Assembly: GCF_036320965.1 (NCBI RefSeq)
Contig: NC_092225.1
Coordinates: forward strand, 57,475,924-57,539,923
Origin: Panulirus ornatus
Lineage: Eukaryota; Arthropoda; Malacostraca; Decapoda; Palinuridae
Direction of reading: 5' to 3'
DNA length: 64,000 nt
Part shown: positions 50,680 through 61,670 of the stretch, in pieces
How the letters are laid out: the number at the start of each line of letters is the position of its first letter
Position numbering within the stretch: position 1 is the stretch's first letter
Program-made: the position numbers and the translations under genes
Notes under the pieces: generated by a model
The model's input: the letters and a program-made list of their open reading frames with translations, nothing else
Database searches by the model: none
Told to the model about the DNA's origin: nothing

Positions 50680-51140
50680 AGAGGGGTGTGTGAAGGAGCC
50701 AGAGAGCGTACGAAGAAGCCAGAGAGTGTGTGGGTAAGCCAGAGGGAGTGCGAGGTAGCCATAGGGCGTGTGAGGCAGCCAGAGGGTGTGTGAGGCAGTC
50801 AGAGGGTGTGTGAGGCAGCCAGAGGGTGTGTGAGGCAGCCAGAGGGTGTGTGAGGCAGCCAGAGGGTGTGTGAGGAAGCCAAAGGGTGTGTGAGGCGGCC
50901 AGTGAGAGCGTGACGCAGCCAGAGGGCGTGTGAAGGTGCTAGAGAGCATACGAAGCAGCTGGAGGGTGTGTGGGGAAGCCAGAGGGTATGTGAGGAAGCC
51001 AGAGAAAGTGTGAGGAAGCCAAAGGGTGTGTGAGGCAGCCAGAGGGTGTGTGAGGTAGCCATAGGGAATGTGAGGTAGCCAGAGGGTGTGTGAGGCAGCC
51101 AGTGAGAGCGTGCTACAGCCAGAGGGTGTGTGACGGAGTT
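50680..51140 (+). repeat. 20-bp minisatellite, about 23 units
   Basis: The unit GTGTGTGAGGCAGCCAGAGG has a period of exactly 20 bp, in register with the printed lines. Frames of up to 204 codons on the minus strand (50335-51374) are translations of the array (SGCLTHPLAAS-type repeats). Confidence 0.95.
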
Positions 51141-51565
51141 ACAGGTTGCGTGAGCATGTGAGCACGCACCAGAGGAGTGTGGTGCAAGGATCATGTGATG
51201 CAGCGAGCATGAGGTGGAGGGAGAGAGACTGAGACACAGAGAGGGGGCGTGTGAGGCAGAGATAGTGAGAACTGAGAGAAGCTGGTACATCCAGCTCCAA
51301 GCAACGATATTTCTCGCGCTATGAGAGCGGGTATCAACATTTGTGTTTGCTGAATCAAAACTATCTTCCTCCATCTTAAAGATAATCGTTTCCTGTTTGA
51401 GATACTATGTATAGGTCTGGGGTTCGCTCTTACAGGCTGATAGGCTCCTTATGAAGTTCTGAAGTTAGTGGCAGTTAAGGAGAAGACGCAGGAAGCTGCT
51501 TAGGACAAGAGTGGTAGTATATGCGGTGAAAATTGCAATAATAGTTGTCTAAGGTAAATATTTGC

Positions 51566-53776
51566 AGAAATAATAATAATAATGATAATATAATAAATAA
51601 TAAATATATGATAAATAATAAAATTAAATAAAGAATAATTATGAAATAATAATAATAATAAATATAGAATTATGATATAAAAATATAATAATATAATATT
51701 AAATATAAATTAAAAAAAAAATATAAATAATAATGTATATATATAATAATATATAATATATGAATATATTAAGATATATTAATAATATAAAATATTATTA
51801 ATTGAATATAATTTATAATTATGATTAATTAAAAATAATAATGTAATGATAATATAATTAAATTAAAATATATTAATAAAATTGAAAAATTATTGAATTA
51901 ATATATGAATATATTATAAAATAAAATATAATAATAATATAATAATGTTATATAATAATATATAATTTATATTAAATTATTATGAATATATTATAAAATA
52001 TATGATATATTTAATTAAAATAAATTATATTTGAATAAATAGATATAAATTAAATATAATGAATATAATAAAAAAATAATAATATTAAATAAAATAATTA
52101 ATTTAAAATTATGAAAATAATAAAATAATGTAATAAATAATTAATATAAAAAATATAATATAATTAAATATATTAATAATAATAAAATAATAAATATAAT
52201 ATATAATATAATTGTAAATTATAAATAAATAATAATAATATAAATATAAATAAATGAAAAATATTATATAATAATATAAAATAATGAATAAAATAATATA
52301 ATTAATATATTATAATGAATAATATAAAAAATATATAATATTTAATAATAATATAAATATATAATAATTTATAAATAATTATATAAAATAATAATAATAA
52401 TTATAAAATATAATAATATAATAAAAATAATAAATATAATATATGAAATATAATGATAAAATATAAAGAAATTGATAATAATATAAATATAAATATATAA
52501 TGAATAAATAAATAATAAATAATAATAATAATAATTGTAATATATAAATGATAATAAATTAAATAATATAATTAAATTAATATAAAATTATTATATAATA
52601 ATAAAATTTAAAATATAAATAAAGAAAAAATAAAATTAATGAATAAAATAAATATAATATAAAAATAATATATATATATAAAATAATATGAATATATTAT
52701 AAGATATAATAATAATATTGAATAATAATAATAATTTAAAATAAATATAATATAAATAATATAATGAAATTAATAAATTATAATAATAATGATAATAATA
52801 TATAAAAATTAATATTAATAAAATAAAATATTAATAATTAAAATAATTAATATGATATAATAATATAAAATTGTAAATAAATAATAATAATAATAAAATT
52901 ATATATTATATAATTTATAATAATAAATTAATAATATATAATAATAAAATAATAATAATATATAAATAATTAATGTATAATAATTAATAATTTAATAATT
53001 AATAATAATATATAATAAAATGAAAATAATATATTAAATGTTTAATAATAAATATATAATTATAATAAATGAGAAATTAATTATAGAAAATAGTAAAATG
53101 ATTAATATAATTAAAAAAAATATATAATATTAAATATATAATAATATAATAAAATATATGATATATATAAATAATATAATAATATATAAAAATTTAATAA
53201 TAATTTAAAATTATAATATAATAATATAGAAATAATAAATTTAATATAATAAAAATTATATATAATAATAATAAAAAAATAATATAAATAAATAATTAAT
53301 ATAAATTATAATATATAATAATATAAAATAATATATATAAATTAAATAATATAAAAAATAAAAAAAAATAAAAATAATAATATAATAAATGATAATAATA
53401 TATTTTATAAAATAAAATATAAATAAAATAATATAAAATAATGATTATAAAAATAATAAAATATAATATAAAAATATAAATAATTATAATAATATTATTG
53501 AATATAAATAATAAAATAGAAATAAATTTTAATAAATAATAAAATAATATTAAATTAAAATAAAAATTTAAATATTATAATATGTAAAATAAATAAATAA
53601 AAATAATAAAAAATAATAATTAAAAATAAATATAAATTTAATAATTTATAAAAAATAAAATGAAAAAAAAAAAAAATATATAAAAAAAAAAAAAAATTAT
53701 TAAATTTTTTTAAAAAAATATAATAAAAAAAATAATAAAAATTAATTAAAAAAAATTTTTAATATAAATAAAAATA
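51566..53776. repeat. 2.2-kb A/T tract with no cytosine seen
   Basis: Composed of TAA/ATA/AAT words with occasional G, mostly in TGA or ATGA contexts. Reading every line I found no C between 51566 and 53776, and A clearly exceeds T. It is best explained as a hugely expanded and degraded (TAA)n microsatellite, perhaps with consensus errors. The right end (53650-53775) shifts to A and T homopolymers. Confidence 0.85.
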
Positions 53777-54095
53777 CTCCGTTCGTGACATTTCATTATC
53801 AACACATTTTTTTTTTCCTCCTTTGAAATCTTTATCTTATTCTTTACGTACATTTTTTTTTCCCTCTTTCTTCTTCATCTAACACAAACCAGAAGAAAGA
53901 AGATCCACACCATCAAAAACCTTTCGTGTACGAATTTACATATGGTACGAAAGTTAAATGGGGAGTTTGGAAAAGGGCAAAATACCTCCCCCTTTGGGGA
54001 AAAAATTTTTTACGGTAATCTCGGCTCTGCTGAGAAAAGTGTGTGGGGAAAATTCGATAATGTATGATATTGAGGAGGGTTCCAACGTCGTGTTG
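53777..54095. other. Unassigned DNA with suspect homopolymers
   Basis: Runs such as TTTTTTTT, CCCCC and AAAAAATTTTTT occur unusually often from 53940. Consensus quality is doubtful. Confidence 0.4.
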
Positions 54096-54400
54096 ATCAC
54101 TTTCCTCACACCTATCACCCCTTTCACCTGGGTTTGCCCGGGGGAGGGGAAACCCTTTGGGAAATGTGCTTTCCACCCCTCACACCTCATCACCCCTTTT
54201 TTTACCCCGGGTTGTTACGAGTGGATCCTGGGAAAATGTGCTTTTCCACTCCTCACACCTCATCACACCTAAACCAACTTCCGGAAATTTTTTTTGGAGT
54301 GGAACCTACGAATGTGTATTTTACCCTTAACACCTCATCACACCTCACACTGGACGTTGCAGAGGGGAACCTGGGAAATGTGTATTCCACCCAATGGGCT
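54095..54400 (+). repeat. Minisatellite, about 70-bp unit, four copies
   Basis: Each copy has GGGAAATGTG(C/T)(T/A)TT, CCACTCCTCACACCTCATCA, and a TGGA-CCTGGG end. The first two contain inflated homopolymers (CCCCTTTTTTT, CCCGGG). Overlapping frames on both strands are by-products. Confidence 0.75.
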
Positions 54401-54639
54401 TTTGGCACATCCTTTGAGGTTTGCTGGGCAAGAAGCGCAGCTTAGTAGGACGACTGTGATAAGCAAGGAATATGCTAATGTGCTTACAAGATGGCACTGT
54501 GGGAACCACAACGGGGTAAAGGGTTATGGTAATAGAGATGACTTAAAGCTGCGGTAAAATCTTTTCCCTTACAATATAAACCTTAACCTCTGCTGAAAAC
54601 ACCTGTATTACCAGCAGCTATTTTTGGACGACCATCAGC

Positions 54640-54905
54640 GTCTTGTACCGAACTAAGGTTTCATCTGCGCGACCAATAACAACATTTCTTGACCTACGAA
54701 CCTCAAAGGAATTGCCAGAAGCCTCCGAATCTACAGGGCCCCTGTTCGGACCATTACACATTCCTGGGTTCAACTCCGACACTAAGAGGGTGAGGTTGTG
54801 AGGTAACTGACACCTCATGAAGCTGGAGGTCCTGCTCACTACCATTCACCAATCTAGGGAACCTGAGTAGACAACCTAAGGAATAAGCCAGGCTGAGATA
54901 TCGGT

Positions 54906-54961
<56 letters not shown>
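54640..54961 (+). repeat. Possible SINE-like repeat ending in (CT)n
   Basis: A Pol III B-box match, GGTTCAACTCC, lies at 54767-54777, and the unit ends in GGCTGAGATATCGGTCAATC directly followed by (CT)n (54909-54961). No A-box is convincing and no second copy is in the window, so assignment is tentative. Confidence 0.3.
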
Positions 54962-54963
<2 letters not shown>

Positions 54964-55334
54964 CCAAGTCATAACATAGGCCTCTCGATCCATTATAACT
55001 CTTGTATCACAAAACCACAATTTTAGACTAATAGTTTTTATCTTTTTATAGTGTTGACGTAGTAATCTTTGGATACTATTGGTTTTCGTACACATTTCGG
55101 CCAAAGCGTTTGTCACAAGATTGATCAAAACTGAAATCATAACGGAAGCTAAGGGCCTGAGAAAGAATCATGTGCAAAGCATATGAAAGGGGGAAAAAAT
55201 CAATAGACGTATCTGAAACTAAAATGAGACGAACGAGGAGTGTAAATACGATGGAAAAATGAGTCTATTGTGTAAATACCAGTTCAAGGATTATCATGAA
55301 GAGTCGGCAATACCAGCTGCATTATCGTCAAAAG

Positions 55335-55366
<32 letters not shown>

Positions 55367-55713
55367 ACAACAGCAGCAACAACAGCAGCAACAACAACAG
55401 CAGCAGCAGCAACAACAACAGCAGCAGCAGCAACAACAACAGCAGCAGCAGCAACAACAACAGCAGCAGCAGCAACAGCAGCAGCAGCAACAACAGCAGC
55501 AGCAACAACAGCAGCAACAACAGCAGCAACAACAACAGCAGCAGCAGCAACAACAACAGCAGCAGCAGCAACAACAACAGCAGCAGCAGCAACAACAACA
55601 GCAGCAGCATCAACAGCAACAGCAGCAACAGCAACAACAACAGCAGCAGCAACATCAACAGCAGCAGCAGTGTGGACGGGTGCTTCAGAAAGCACCCCCC
55701 CCCCCCCCCCCCC
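55335..55713 (+). repeat. (CAG/CAA)n tract with 21-bp higher order, then poly(C)
   Basis: About 112 CAG/CAA triplets (55335-55670), locally ordered as (CAA)3(CAG)4 repeated at 21 bp (about 55390-55475 and 55530-55600), with three CAT interruptions near the end. A 17-19 base C run follows (55695-55713). In one frame (55296-55787) it reads as polyglutamine, in others polyalanine or polyleucine. Nothing outside the tract supports an exon, so I call it a microsatellite. Confidence 0.9.
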
Positions 55714-56448
55714 AACATCATGACCTCCTCGACGTAACTCTACAGGATAATTGCATCAGATATTGTGAGAGAGAAAGTTATAATTGAAGGCTTTCAGCAC
55801 CAGTCAAGTGGTTATATTAATTTTTCTTTTAGAATTAAAGGGAGGTTTATAATTAACTCTCTTTTTTTTCCAGGAAGGGGATTAACCAATTATCAGATAT
55901 TCACGAACTTCCACGAGTGAGGGACCTGGCGACCCCTGTCAACTTAATGGTGGTCATAAAGGGAGGGTCTGTACGCAGGCCACACACCTTAAACCTCTCT
56001 AACTCATTACATGACACAGGGGCATCCGATCCCATGATCCATGTCCCGTAGCTCATTGAAACGAAACGGTGTTCATGACATACAGACTCTCTAAACCTCT
56101 TCAGTGCTATCCACCGGCAGGATCTTAAAGTAACGAAGAGCTCGTAGCGACAGAGGTGACAAAGAGTGTAGAAAAGGATGTTGTAGACATCTGCTCCAAG
56201 AAAAACCGAAGGAGTTCGTAGTGTTCGTTCGTAGTGTACCCAAGTGTCCAACCTGTACACTCTGATAATGATTCTACAGTGGTTTAACGCTCATTAGAAG
56301 CGATTGAATATATGACAGGCGAATATGAGGCGTAGGGAAGTGAATTGACTTCGCATAAGATGGGACTGTGTCCAGGGAGGCAAAGGAGGGGACCTACTTC
56401 AGCGAAGGATGAGAGCGAGACAGTTGAAGTTAGAACCTGGATGATAGA

Positions 56449-56451
<3 letters not shown>
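55714..56451. other. Unassigned DNA with a 119-codon minus-strand frame
   Basis: The frame at 55901-56260 (minus) ends LKVCGLRTDPPFMTTIKLTG-like and has balanced composition, unlike most frames here. I cannot assign it to a family. It could be part of an unrecognised repeat. Confidence 0.3.
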
Positions 56452-56513
<62 letters not shown>

Positions 56514-56543
56514 GTAGCATTGTCATATGCATCGTAGATATTT

Positions 56544-56615
<72 letters not shown>
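56452..56615 (+). repeat. Two (CT)n tracts separated by 37 bp
   Basis: (CT)n at 56452-56510 and 56547-56615, with a unique GATGTAGCATTGTCATATGC spacer between them. Confidence 0.97.
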
Positions 56616-56618
<3 letters not shown>

Positions 56619-56739
56619 CATCCTGTATGAAACATAATGTCCTCAATTTTAGCTCCCAGCTCCCCATCGTATGCATATGAAGCAGTCAGAATAGCCCACT
56701 ATATATGCACCCTTACCTAAAGTAATTTCTTCCCCATGA

Positions 56740-57890
56740 AGAGAACCCTTTAATTTTTGGGGCACCAAAAATCCCGTTTTTTTCCCAAGGCATTATTGGG
56801 GTTTTAAAAAAAAACTTGCCTTTTTAAGGGAAAAAATGGCTAGGGTTTGGGTTAAATTTCTCCTCAAAAAATGAAATTTTTTAAATCATTTAAAACCTTT
56901 TGGAAATTTTCCCCCCGGTTTTAGCGTAAAAAAAAAATTAATTTTACACAATTAAAAATTTTACGAAATATGAAATTTTGGAATTCTTTTTGGGGAAAGG
57001 AAAAAGATTTGGGGGTTGGGGGAAGTAAGGGAAGTTGTGGGGTTTGGGTCAAAAAAACTTGGGGAGGTTGGGGATCAGAAAAAGTTTGAAATTGGGGGGT
57101 CAATTAGAAAAACCCCCCAGGGGGGGGTGTTCATTTAAAATTATGTGGGTTCCGGGGGTAAAAAATTTGTATTTATTTTACAAAAAATCCAATTGGGGGG
57201 GTGTTAGGTCAAATGATGTAAAATTGGGGGGTCGGTGGGGAAAAAAAGATTGTAGGGGGGGGCATTGGGGAAATGTTTTTGGGGAGGTTTTTCTTTTTAG
57301 GCAAAAAAAATTTGGGAGTTGGGGGGGGGATTCGAAATTTATTCGGTTGGGGGGTTGGGGGGAAAAAAACCCAGGTTGGGGGGGCGGGGGGAGAAATGAT
57401 GTGGGGTTTTGGGGGGGTGGGGAAAGTCAGGGGGTGTTAGGTCAGGGGAATGGGTGCAGGTGTGGGGGTCGGTAGGCGAAAGAAATGCATGTGTGGGTTT
57501 TGGGGGCAAAATGAGTGAGGGGGGGGTCCAAAGGGGAAATGAGTGTGGGGGGGGGTGGGTTTGTGGGGGGGGGTCTGGGGAAAAGAAATTTGAAAGTGTG
57601 GGTGTGGGGGTCGGGGGGGCAAAAAGGAAAAGATTTTGGGGGTGGGGGGCCCCCGGGAGGTAAAGAAAAATGTATTTTGCAGGTGTGGGGGGTCAATAGG
57701 TGAGATAAATGCATGTGTGGGTGTGGGGGTCGGGAGGTCAGAGGAATGTATGTGCAGGTGTGGGGGCCGGGAGGTCAAAGAAATGTATGTGGAGGTGTGG
57801 GGGTCGGTAGGCGAAAGAAAAGCATGTGTGAGTGTGGGGGTCGGGAGGTCAGAGGAATGTATATGTGGGTGTGAAGGGTGCGAGGTCTGA
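56740..57890 (+). repeat. 37-bp G-rich minisatellite, degraded to homopolymer-rich sequence on the left
   Basis: Right part (57690-57890): clean 37-bp units GAATGTATGTGCAGGTGTGG then GGGCCGGGAGGTCAAA. From 57660 back to about 57000 the same words persist (GGGGGTCGGTGGGGAAAAAA), but G, A and T runs are expanded. Before 57000 only homopolymer-rich sequence is left. Minus-strand Pro-rich frames are translations of it. It looks like failing consensus over a tandem array. Confidence 0.75.
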
Positions 57891-57939
57891 GTAATATAAG
57901 CAGAGCAGATAATCCTATGGTTCTAAGAGAAAAAAAAAA

Positions 57940-58230
57940 AAAAGGATAGAAAATCATTACTTTGATCAAAGGAAATTCATCAAATATCGCCAATGAATAA
58001 TCGTGGTTCTAAAAGATAATTAGACTGATTAATACTTCACATAAGATATCCTGAAATTATCAGAAGTGGAGAACTACATCAAAGAGCAAATTTGCCACCA
58101 ATAAATATATTACTTCACGCCGGAGCAAAAACGATATGGGGAAAAATTGAAGAACAAAATACAGAAACATTTCAAAAATGGACGGTAGAAAGAGAAGATA
58201 AAAACAGATTCTAGAGTAGTAGACAAATTA
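57940..58230 (+). mobile_element. Possible C-terminal fragment of a Jockey-like LINE
   Basis: The plus strand gives LINTSHKISEIIRSGELHQR, ANLPPINILLHAGAKTIWGK, then IEEQNTETFQKW (about 58025-58185). The arrangement (E-L-H-R, then P-IN--LH--A---W-K-E) matches the last segment of Jockey-group LINE ORF2. It is short and without the RT, so tentative. Confidence 0.4.
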
Positions 58231-58266
58231 TAAAAAATCAAATGGATCGACACCAATATATATATA

Positions 58267-58466
58267 TAAGAACAGAGGACTGGACCTTTGAGGGAATATC
58301 CTCACCTGGCCCCTTTCTCTGTCCCTTCTTTTGGAAAACTAAAAAAAAAACAAGAGGGAGGATTTCCAGCGCCCCCCCCCCCCCCCCCCCCTCCCTTCCC
58401 TTTTAGTCGCCTTCTACGACACGCAGGGAATACGTGGGAAGTATTCTTTCTCCCCTATCCCCAGGG

Positions 58467-58469
<3 letters not shown>
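58267..58469 (-). mobile_element. TA-flanked SINE-like element, 3' core missing
   Basis: Has the body from AAGAACAGAGGACTGGACC to the 5' end CTATCCCCAGGGATA before (TA)n. The CGCTACCTCGC core at the 3' end is missing; the element starts instead at a short TATATATA. An internal C run (58376-58391) replaces the usual CCCCCGCTCCC. Confidence 0.8.

Positions 58470-58530
<61 letters not shown>
58470..58530. repeat. (TA)n microsatellite
   Basis: About 30 TA units at the 5' end of the SINE-like element. Confidence 0.97.
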
Positions 58531-58536
<6 letters not shown>

Positions 58537-59320
58537 GGGGTAAGCAACCAAAAACACAAGGACCTGGTAAGCAACCCAAATAACATCTAAACAAATCACC
58601 ATTACACAACAAACAAATTAGATGATGAGCATAAAAGATGGGGTAAGGAACCAGCAACACAAGAACCTGGTGAACCCCCAACCCTCCTCCCCCATCAACA
58701 AAATAGCACAACAAACATCAATAAACAGCCACAAAATATGCAGCTACAGAAACCTTTAATAATCAATTACATGAAAAAAGTCTGACGACTTATTGACTCA
58801 CTCCGAACAAAAAATATAAAAAAAGAAATGTAGTTCTCTGGTTGATCTCAGAATCTTTTATACTACACCTGTCCTTCCCACTTCCTACTTTACTTATCCT
58901 CAAACAAACTCCCTCCCTCCTCAACCCCACCCACAAATCCTTCAGAACTCTTCCATCCCCCAACCCCAAACCCCCAATCAACACCAGGCAAGAGTGACTC
59001 CCATCTTTCCTTCAGCCACAGTTCAGTTACTCGTGTAGGTCTCGGGAGTGTGGTTTCATGTGGGTGTTTATATCAAGTGGGTAGAGGTTCAAGACTGGGC
59101 TGGCAGGGCTGTTGTTTAACGCTTGTCGGATCATCTCAGGGTATAAACATTCTGTCAACGTTTTATTTGTTGGGGTTTGAAGGGGATCTGTCAATACAGA
59201 GTGTTAAAGTGTATATCAGAGGTGAGTCTTTTTTTTAATACTTCTACTAGGAAGCTGAAGGTAAGTTAAGATGCTGCTTGAATGGGAGAGATCTAATCCT
59301 GTTAGAAACACCTGAGGGCC
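58531..59320. other. Unassigned DNA
   Basis: AAAGATGGGGTAAG(C/G)AACCA and ACAAG(G/A)ACCTGGT occur twice (58531-58570 and 58633-58672), a diverged direct repeat. A possible splice donor AGAG/GTGAGT lies at 59221. Confidence 0.4.
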
Positions 59321-59325
59321 GACCA

Positions 59326-59481
59326 TATAAAAAGGTGAATGTACTGGGAGAATCTTCGTTTGTTTGTGTAGGTGTTCAGCGTTTGTCGTTGCTTGGCAGC
59401 GAGTGATTGCTCTGAGTGCTCCACTTTGCGTGGGTTGCAGCTTTGTTACATCTGTTCTTCAAAGGGAAGCTGACCGGCAGG
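59326..59481 (+). promoter_or_regulatory. Speculative Pol II promoter and non-coding first exon
   Basis: A TATA-box-like TATAAAAAG lies at 59326-59334. A start site would be expected near 59356. About 125 bp farther a strong splice-donor consensus, GGCAG/GTGAGT, places an exon end at 59480. The stretch between is not repetitive. No initiator of the TCAGT type sits at the right distance, and no downstream exon is identifiable before 64 kb, so this is only a candidate. Confidence 0.25.
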
Positions 59482-60395
59482 TGAGTAGCTCAGGGGGGGG
59501 GAGCAAATACTTGTCAAAAGTGTTGTAATTACTCGTTTTTTATCATCAAATCTATTTCCAAAGCAGGAGCATGCTCTTGAGCGGGTTTTGTGGCTATACT
59601 ATTGACGCTTTACACCATATCATTGCAAGGTTATTGATATGTAACAAAAGGGATTAAAAATTCGGAATAACAGTGATGAAAAAAAATAATTTAAGAGTAG
59701 AAATTAGATGGATAATGTAATCTATTTTATCACATATTTCATAAGAACAACGGTATCAATATCTGACTGTAGGTGTATACCTTACAATGACCGATGGCTT
59801 GGTCCACCTCTTCTGTGTCGATGTCTTTGAACAGGTTTTGGTTCATTTCTCTCTAGTGCTACTCGCTCTTCTCATGTGTGAAGAACGTCAAAAGAGAAAA
59901 AAAGGATGAATCTCGTACATATCCCTATAGTCCAATCATCATTACAGATCAAACTACGAGTCTGGAGGGAGGTCAGAGCCTCTACCAGTCATGACACACT
60001 AATCGACTGACTCGATGTGCGACTGTCCCTCACTCTCGTTCCCCCATCCAAGCCTACGCAACGATCTATCAGTATCTATCACAATCACGTAAGCAAATTC
60101 AAGTTAATACCATGAGCGTAGTCCAGTGGATGACGGCGCTCTGTATCAAACACAACTGAAACTCTGAAATCAACACGAACATAAGTCAAAATTATTCAGG
60201 CATAATTATGAGCCTTTATGAATAGCATAATTTCCAGCTGACTGTCGGCTCCACCTACGTGTTCTTTGATGCAGGTCAGCTGCAGCATAATACCAGGTCA
60301 TAAAAGGTTGACAAATGATTAATTATGACCATCATTTTGACGTGAGAAATACGGCGTAAACGAGTTTCATGCATCTATGGTATCATAAGCTATGA
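59482..60395. other. Unassigned DNA
   Basis: No feature recognised. If the promoter candidate is real, this would be intron. Confidence 0.4.
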
Positions 60396-60976
60396 TGGAT
60401 TCTATGTTATATGGTTGCGAGGCGTGGGCTATGGATAGAGTTGTGCGGAGGAGGGTGGATGTGTTGGAAATGAGATGTTTGAGGACAATGTGTGGTGTGA
60501 GGTGGTTTGATCAAGTAACGTAAGGGTAAGAGAGATGTGTGGTAATAAAAAGAGTGTGGTTGAGAGAGCAGAAGAGGGTGTTTTGAAATGGTTTGGTCAC
60601 ATGGAGAGAATGAGTGAGGAAAGATTGACCAAGAGGATATATGTGTCAGAGGTGGAGGGAACGAGGAGAAGTGGGAGACCAAATTGGAGGTGGAAGGATG
60701 GTGTAAAAAAGATTTTGAGCGATCGGGGCCTGAGGATACAGGAGGGTGAAAGGCGTGCAAGGAATAGAGTGAATTGGAACGATGTGGTATACCGGGGTTG
60801 ACGTACTGTCAGTGGATTGAACCAGGGCATGTGATGCGTCAAACCATGGAAAGTTCTGTGGAGCCTGGATGTGGAAAGGGAGCTGTGGTTTCGGTCGGTC
60901 GGGGGGGGGGGGGCTATTTCATGTGTGGCTGGGTGTCGACGAGAATGAATGAAGGCAGCAAAAATGAATAGGTACA

Positions 60977-60980
<4 letters not shown>
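60396..60980 (+). mobile_element. RTE-like LINE C-terminal end and truncated 3' UTR (copy H)
   Basis: The plus strand starts within LYGCEAWAMDRVVRRRVDVL, has a small deletion after WFD (SNV lost), then CGNKKSVVERAEEGVLKWFG and [12 protein letters not shown] (60535-60801). The 3' UTR starts normally but lacks GTCTGGGGT, has a G-run expansion (60901-60912) and goes into (TA)n at 60983 before reaching the terminal core. It is therefore both 5' and 3' incomplete. Confidence 0.88.
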
Positions 60981-60982
<2 letters not shown>

Positions 60983-61051
<69 letters not shown>

Positions 61052-61074
61052 TTATGTATATATATGTATATATA
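60983..61074. repeat. (TA)n with interrupted extension
   Basis: TA to about 61046, then TA with CA, TT and GT interruptions up to the SINE-like element. Confidence 0.95.
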
Positions 61075-61245
61075 TGGGAGCGGGGGGCTGGAAATCCTCC
61101 CCTCTCGTTTTTTTATTCTTTTTTTTAAGTTTCCAAAAGAGGGAACAGAGAAGAGGGCCAGGTGAGGATATTCCCTCAAAGGCCCAGTCCTCTGTTCTTA
61201 ACGCTACCTCGCTATCGCGGGAAATAGCGAATAGTATGAAAAAAA
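61075..61245 (+). mobile_element. TA-flanked SINE-like element, 5' truncated
   Basis: Starts at GGGAGCGGGGGGCTGG (5' head missing), has the A/T-rich middle and the full 3' end: AGGCCCAGTCCTCTGTTCTT, then AACGCTACCTCGCTATCGCG and AGTATGAAAA. It is the best copy for comparing the 3' end with the LINE tail. Confidence 0.85.
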
Positions 61246-61255
61246 AAAAAAGAAT

Positions 61256-61256
61256 G

Positions 61257-61283
<27 letters not shown>
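61256..61283. repeat. Short (TA)n
   Basis: About 14 TA units separating two SINE-like copies. Confidence 0.95.
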
Positions 61284-61287
<4 letters not shown>

Positions 61288-61492
61288 CCCTGGGGATAGG
61301 GGATTAAGAATACTTCCCACGTATTCCCTGCGTGTCGTAGAAGGCGACTAAAAGGGGAGGGAGCGGGGGGCTGGAAACCCTCCCCTCTCGGTTTTTTTTT
61401 TTTTTTAATTTTCCAAAAGAAGGAACAGAGGGGGCCAGGTGAGGATATTCCAAAAAAGGCCCAGTCCTCTGTTCCTAACGCTACCTCGCTAA
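61284..61492 (+). mobile_element. TA-flanked SINE-like element fused to a LINE tail
   Basis: Starts at the full 5' end TCCCTGGGGATAGGGG and runs to CGCTACCTCGCTAAT, where it breaks inside the shared core and continues as LINE 3' UTR (61493). CTCAAAGG has become CAAAAAAGG. Confidence 0.85.
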
Positions 61493-61670
61493 TATGTCTG
61501 TGTATGTATATGTATATATACGTTGAAATGTATAGGTATGTATATGTGCGTGTGTAGGCGTTTATGTATATACATGTGTATGTGGGTGGGTTGGGCCATT
61601 CTTTCGTCTGTTTCCTTGCGCTACGTTGCTAACGCTGGAGGTGGCAATTAAGTAGAGTGAATAAAAAAAT

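Noticed and set aside
50335..51374. Two long minus-strand frames (204 and 191 codons)
   Set aside because: They are translations of the 20-bp and 35-bp minisatellites.
55296..55787. Polyglutamine protein gene
   Set aside because: The open frame is almost entirely the triplet tract; flanks are short and show no known domain. Kept as a microsatellite with a finding.
57035..57890. Gly-rich or Pro-rich protein frames
   Set aside because: They are translations of the G-rich 37-bp repeat, in sequence with suspect homopolymers.
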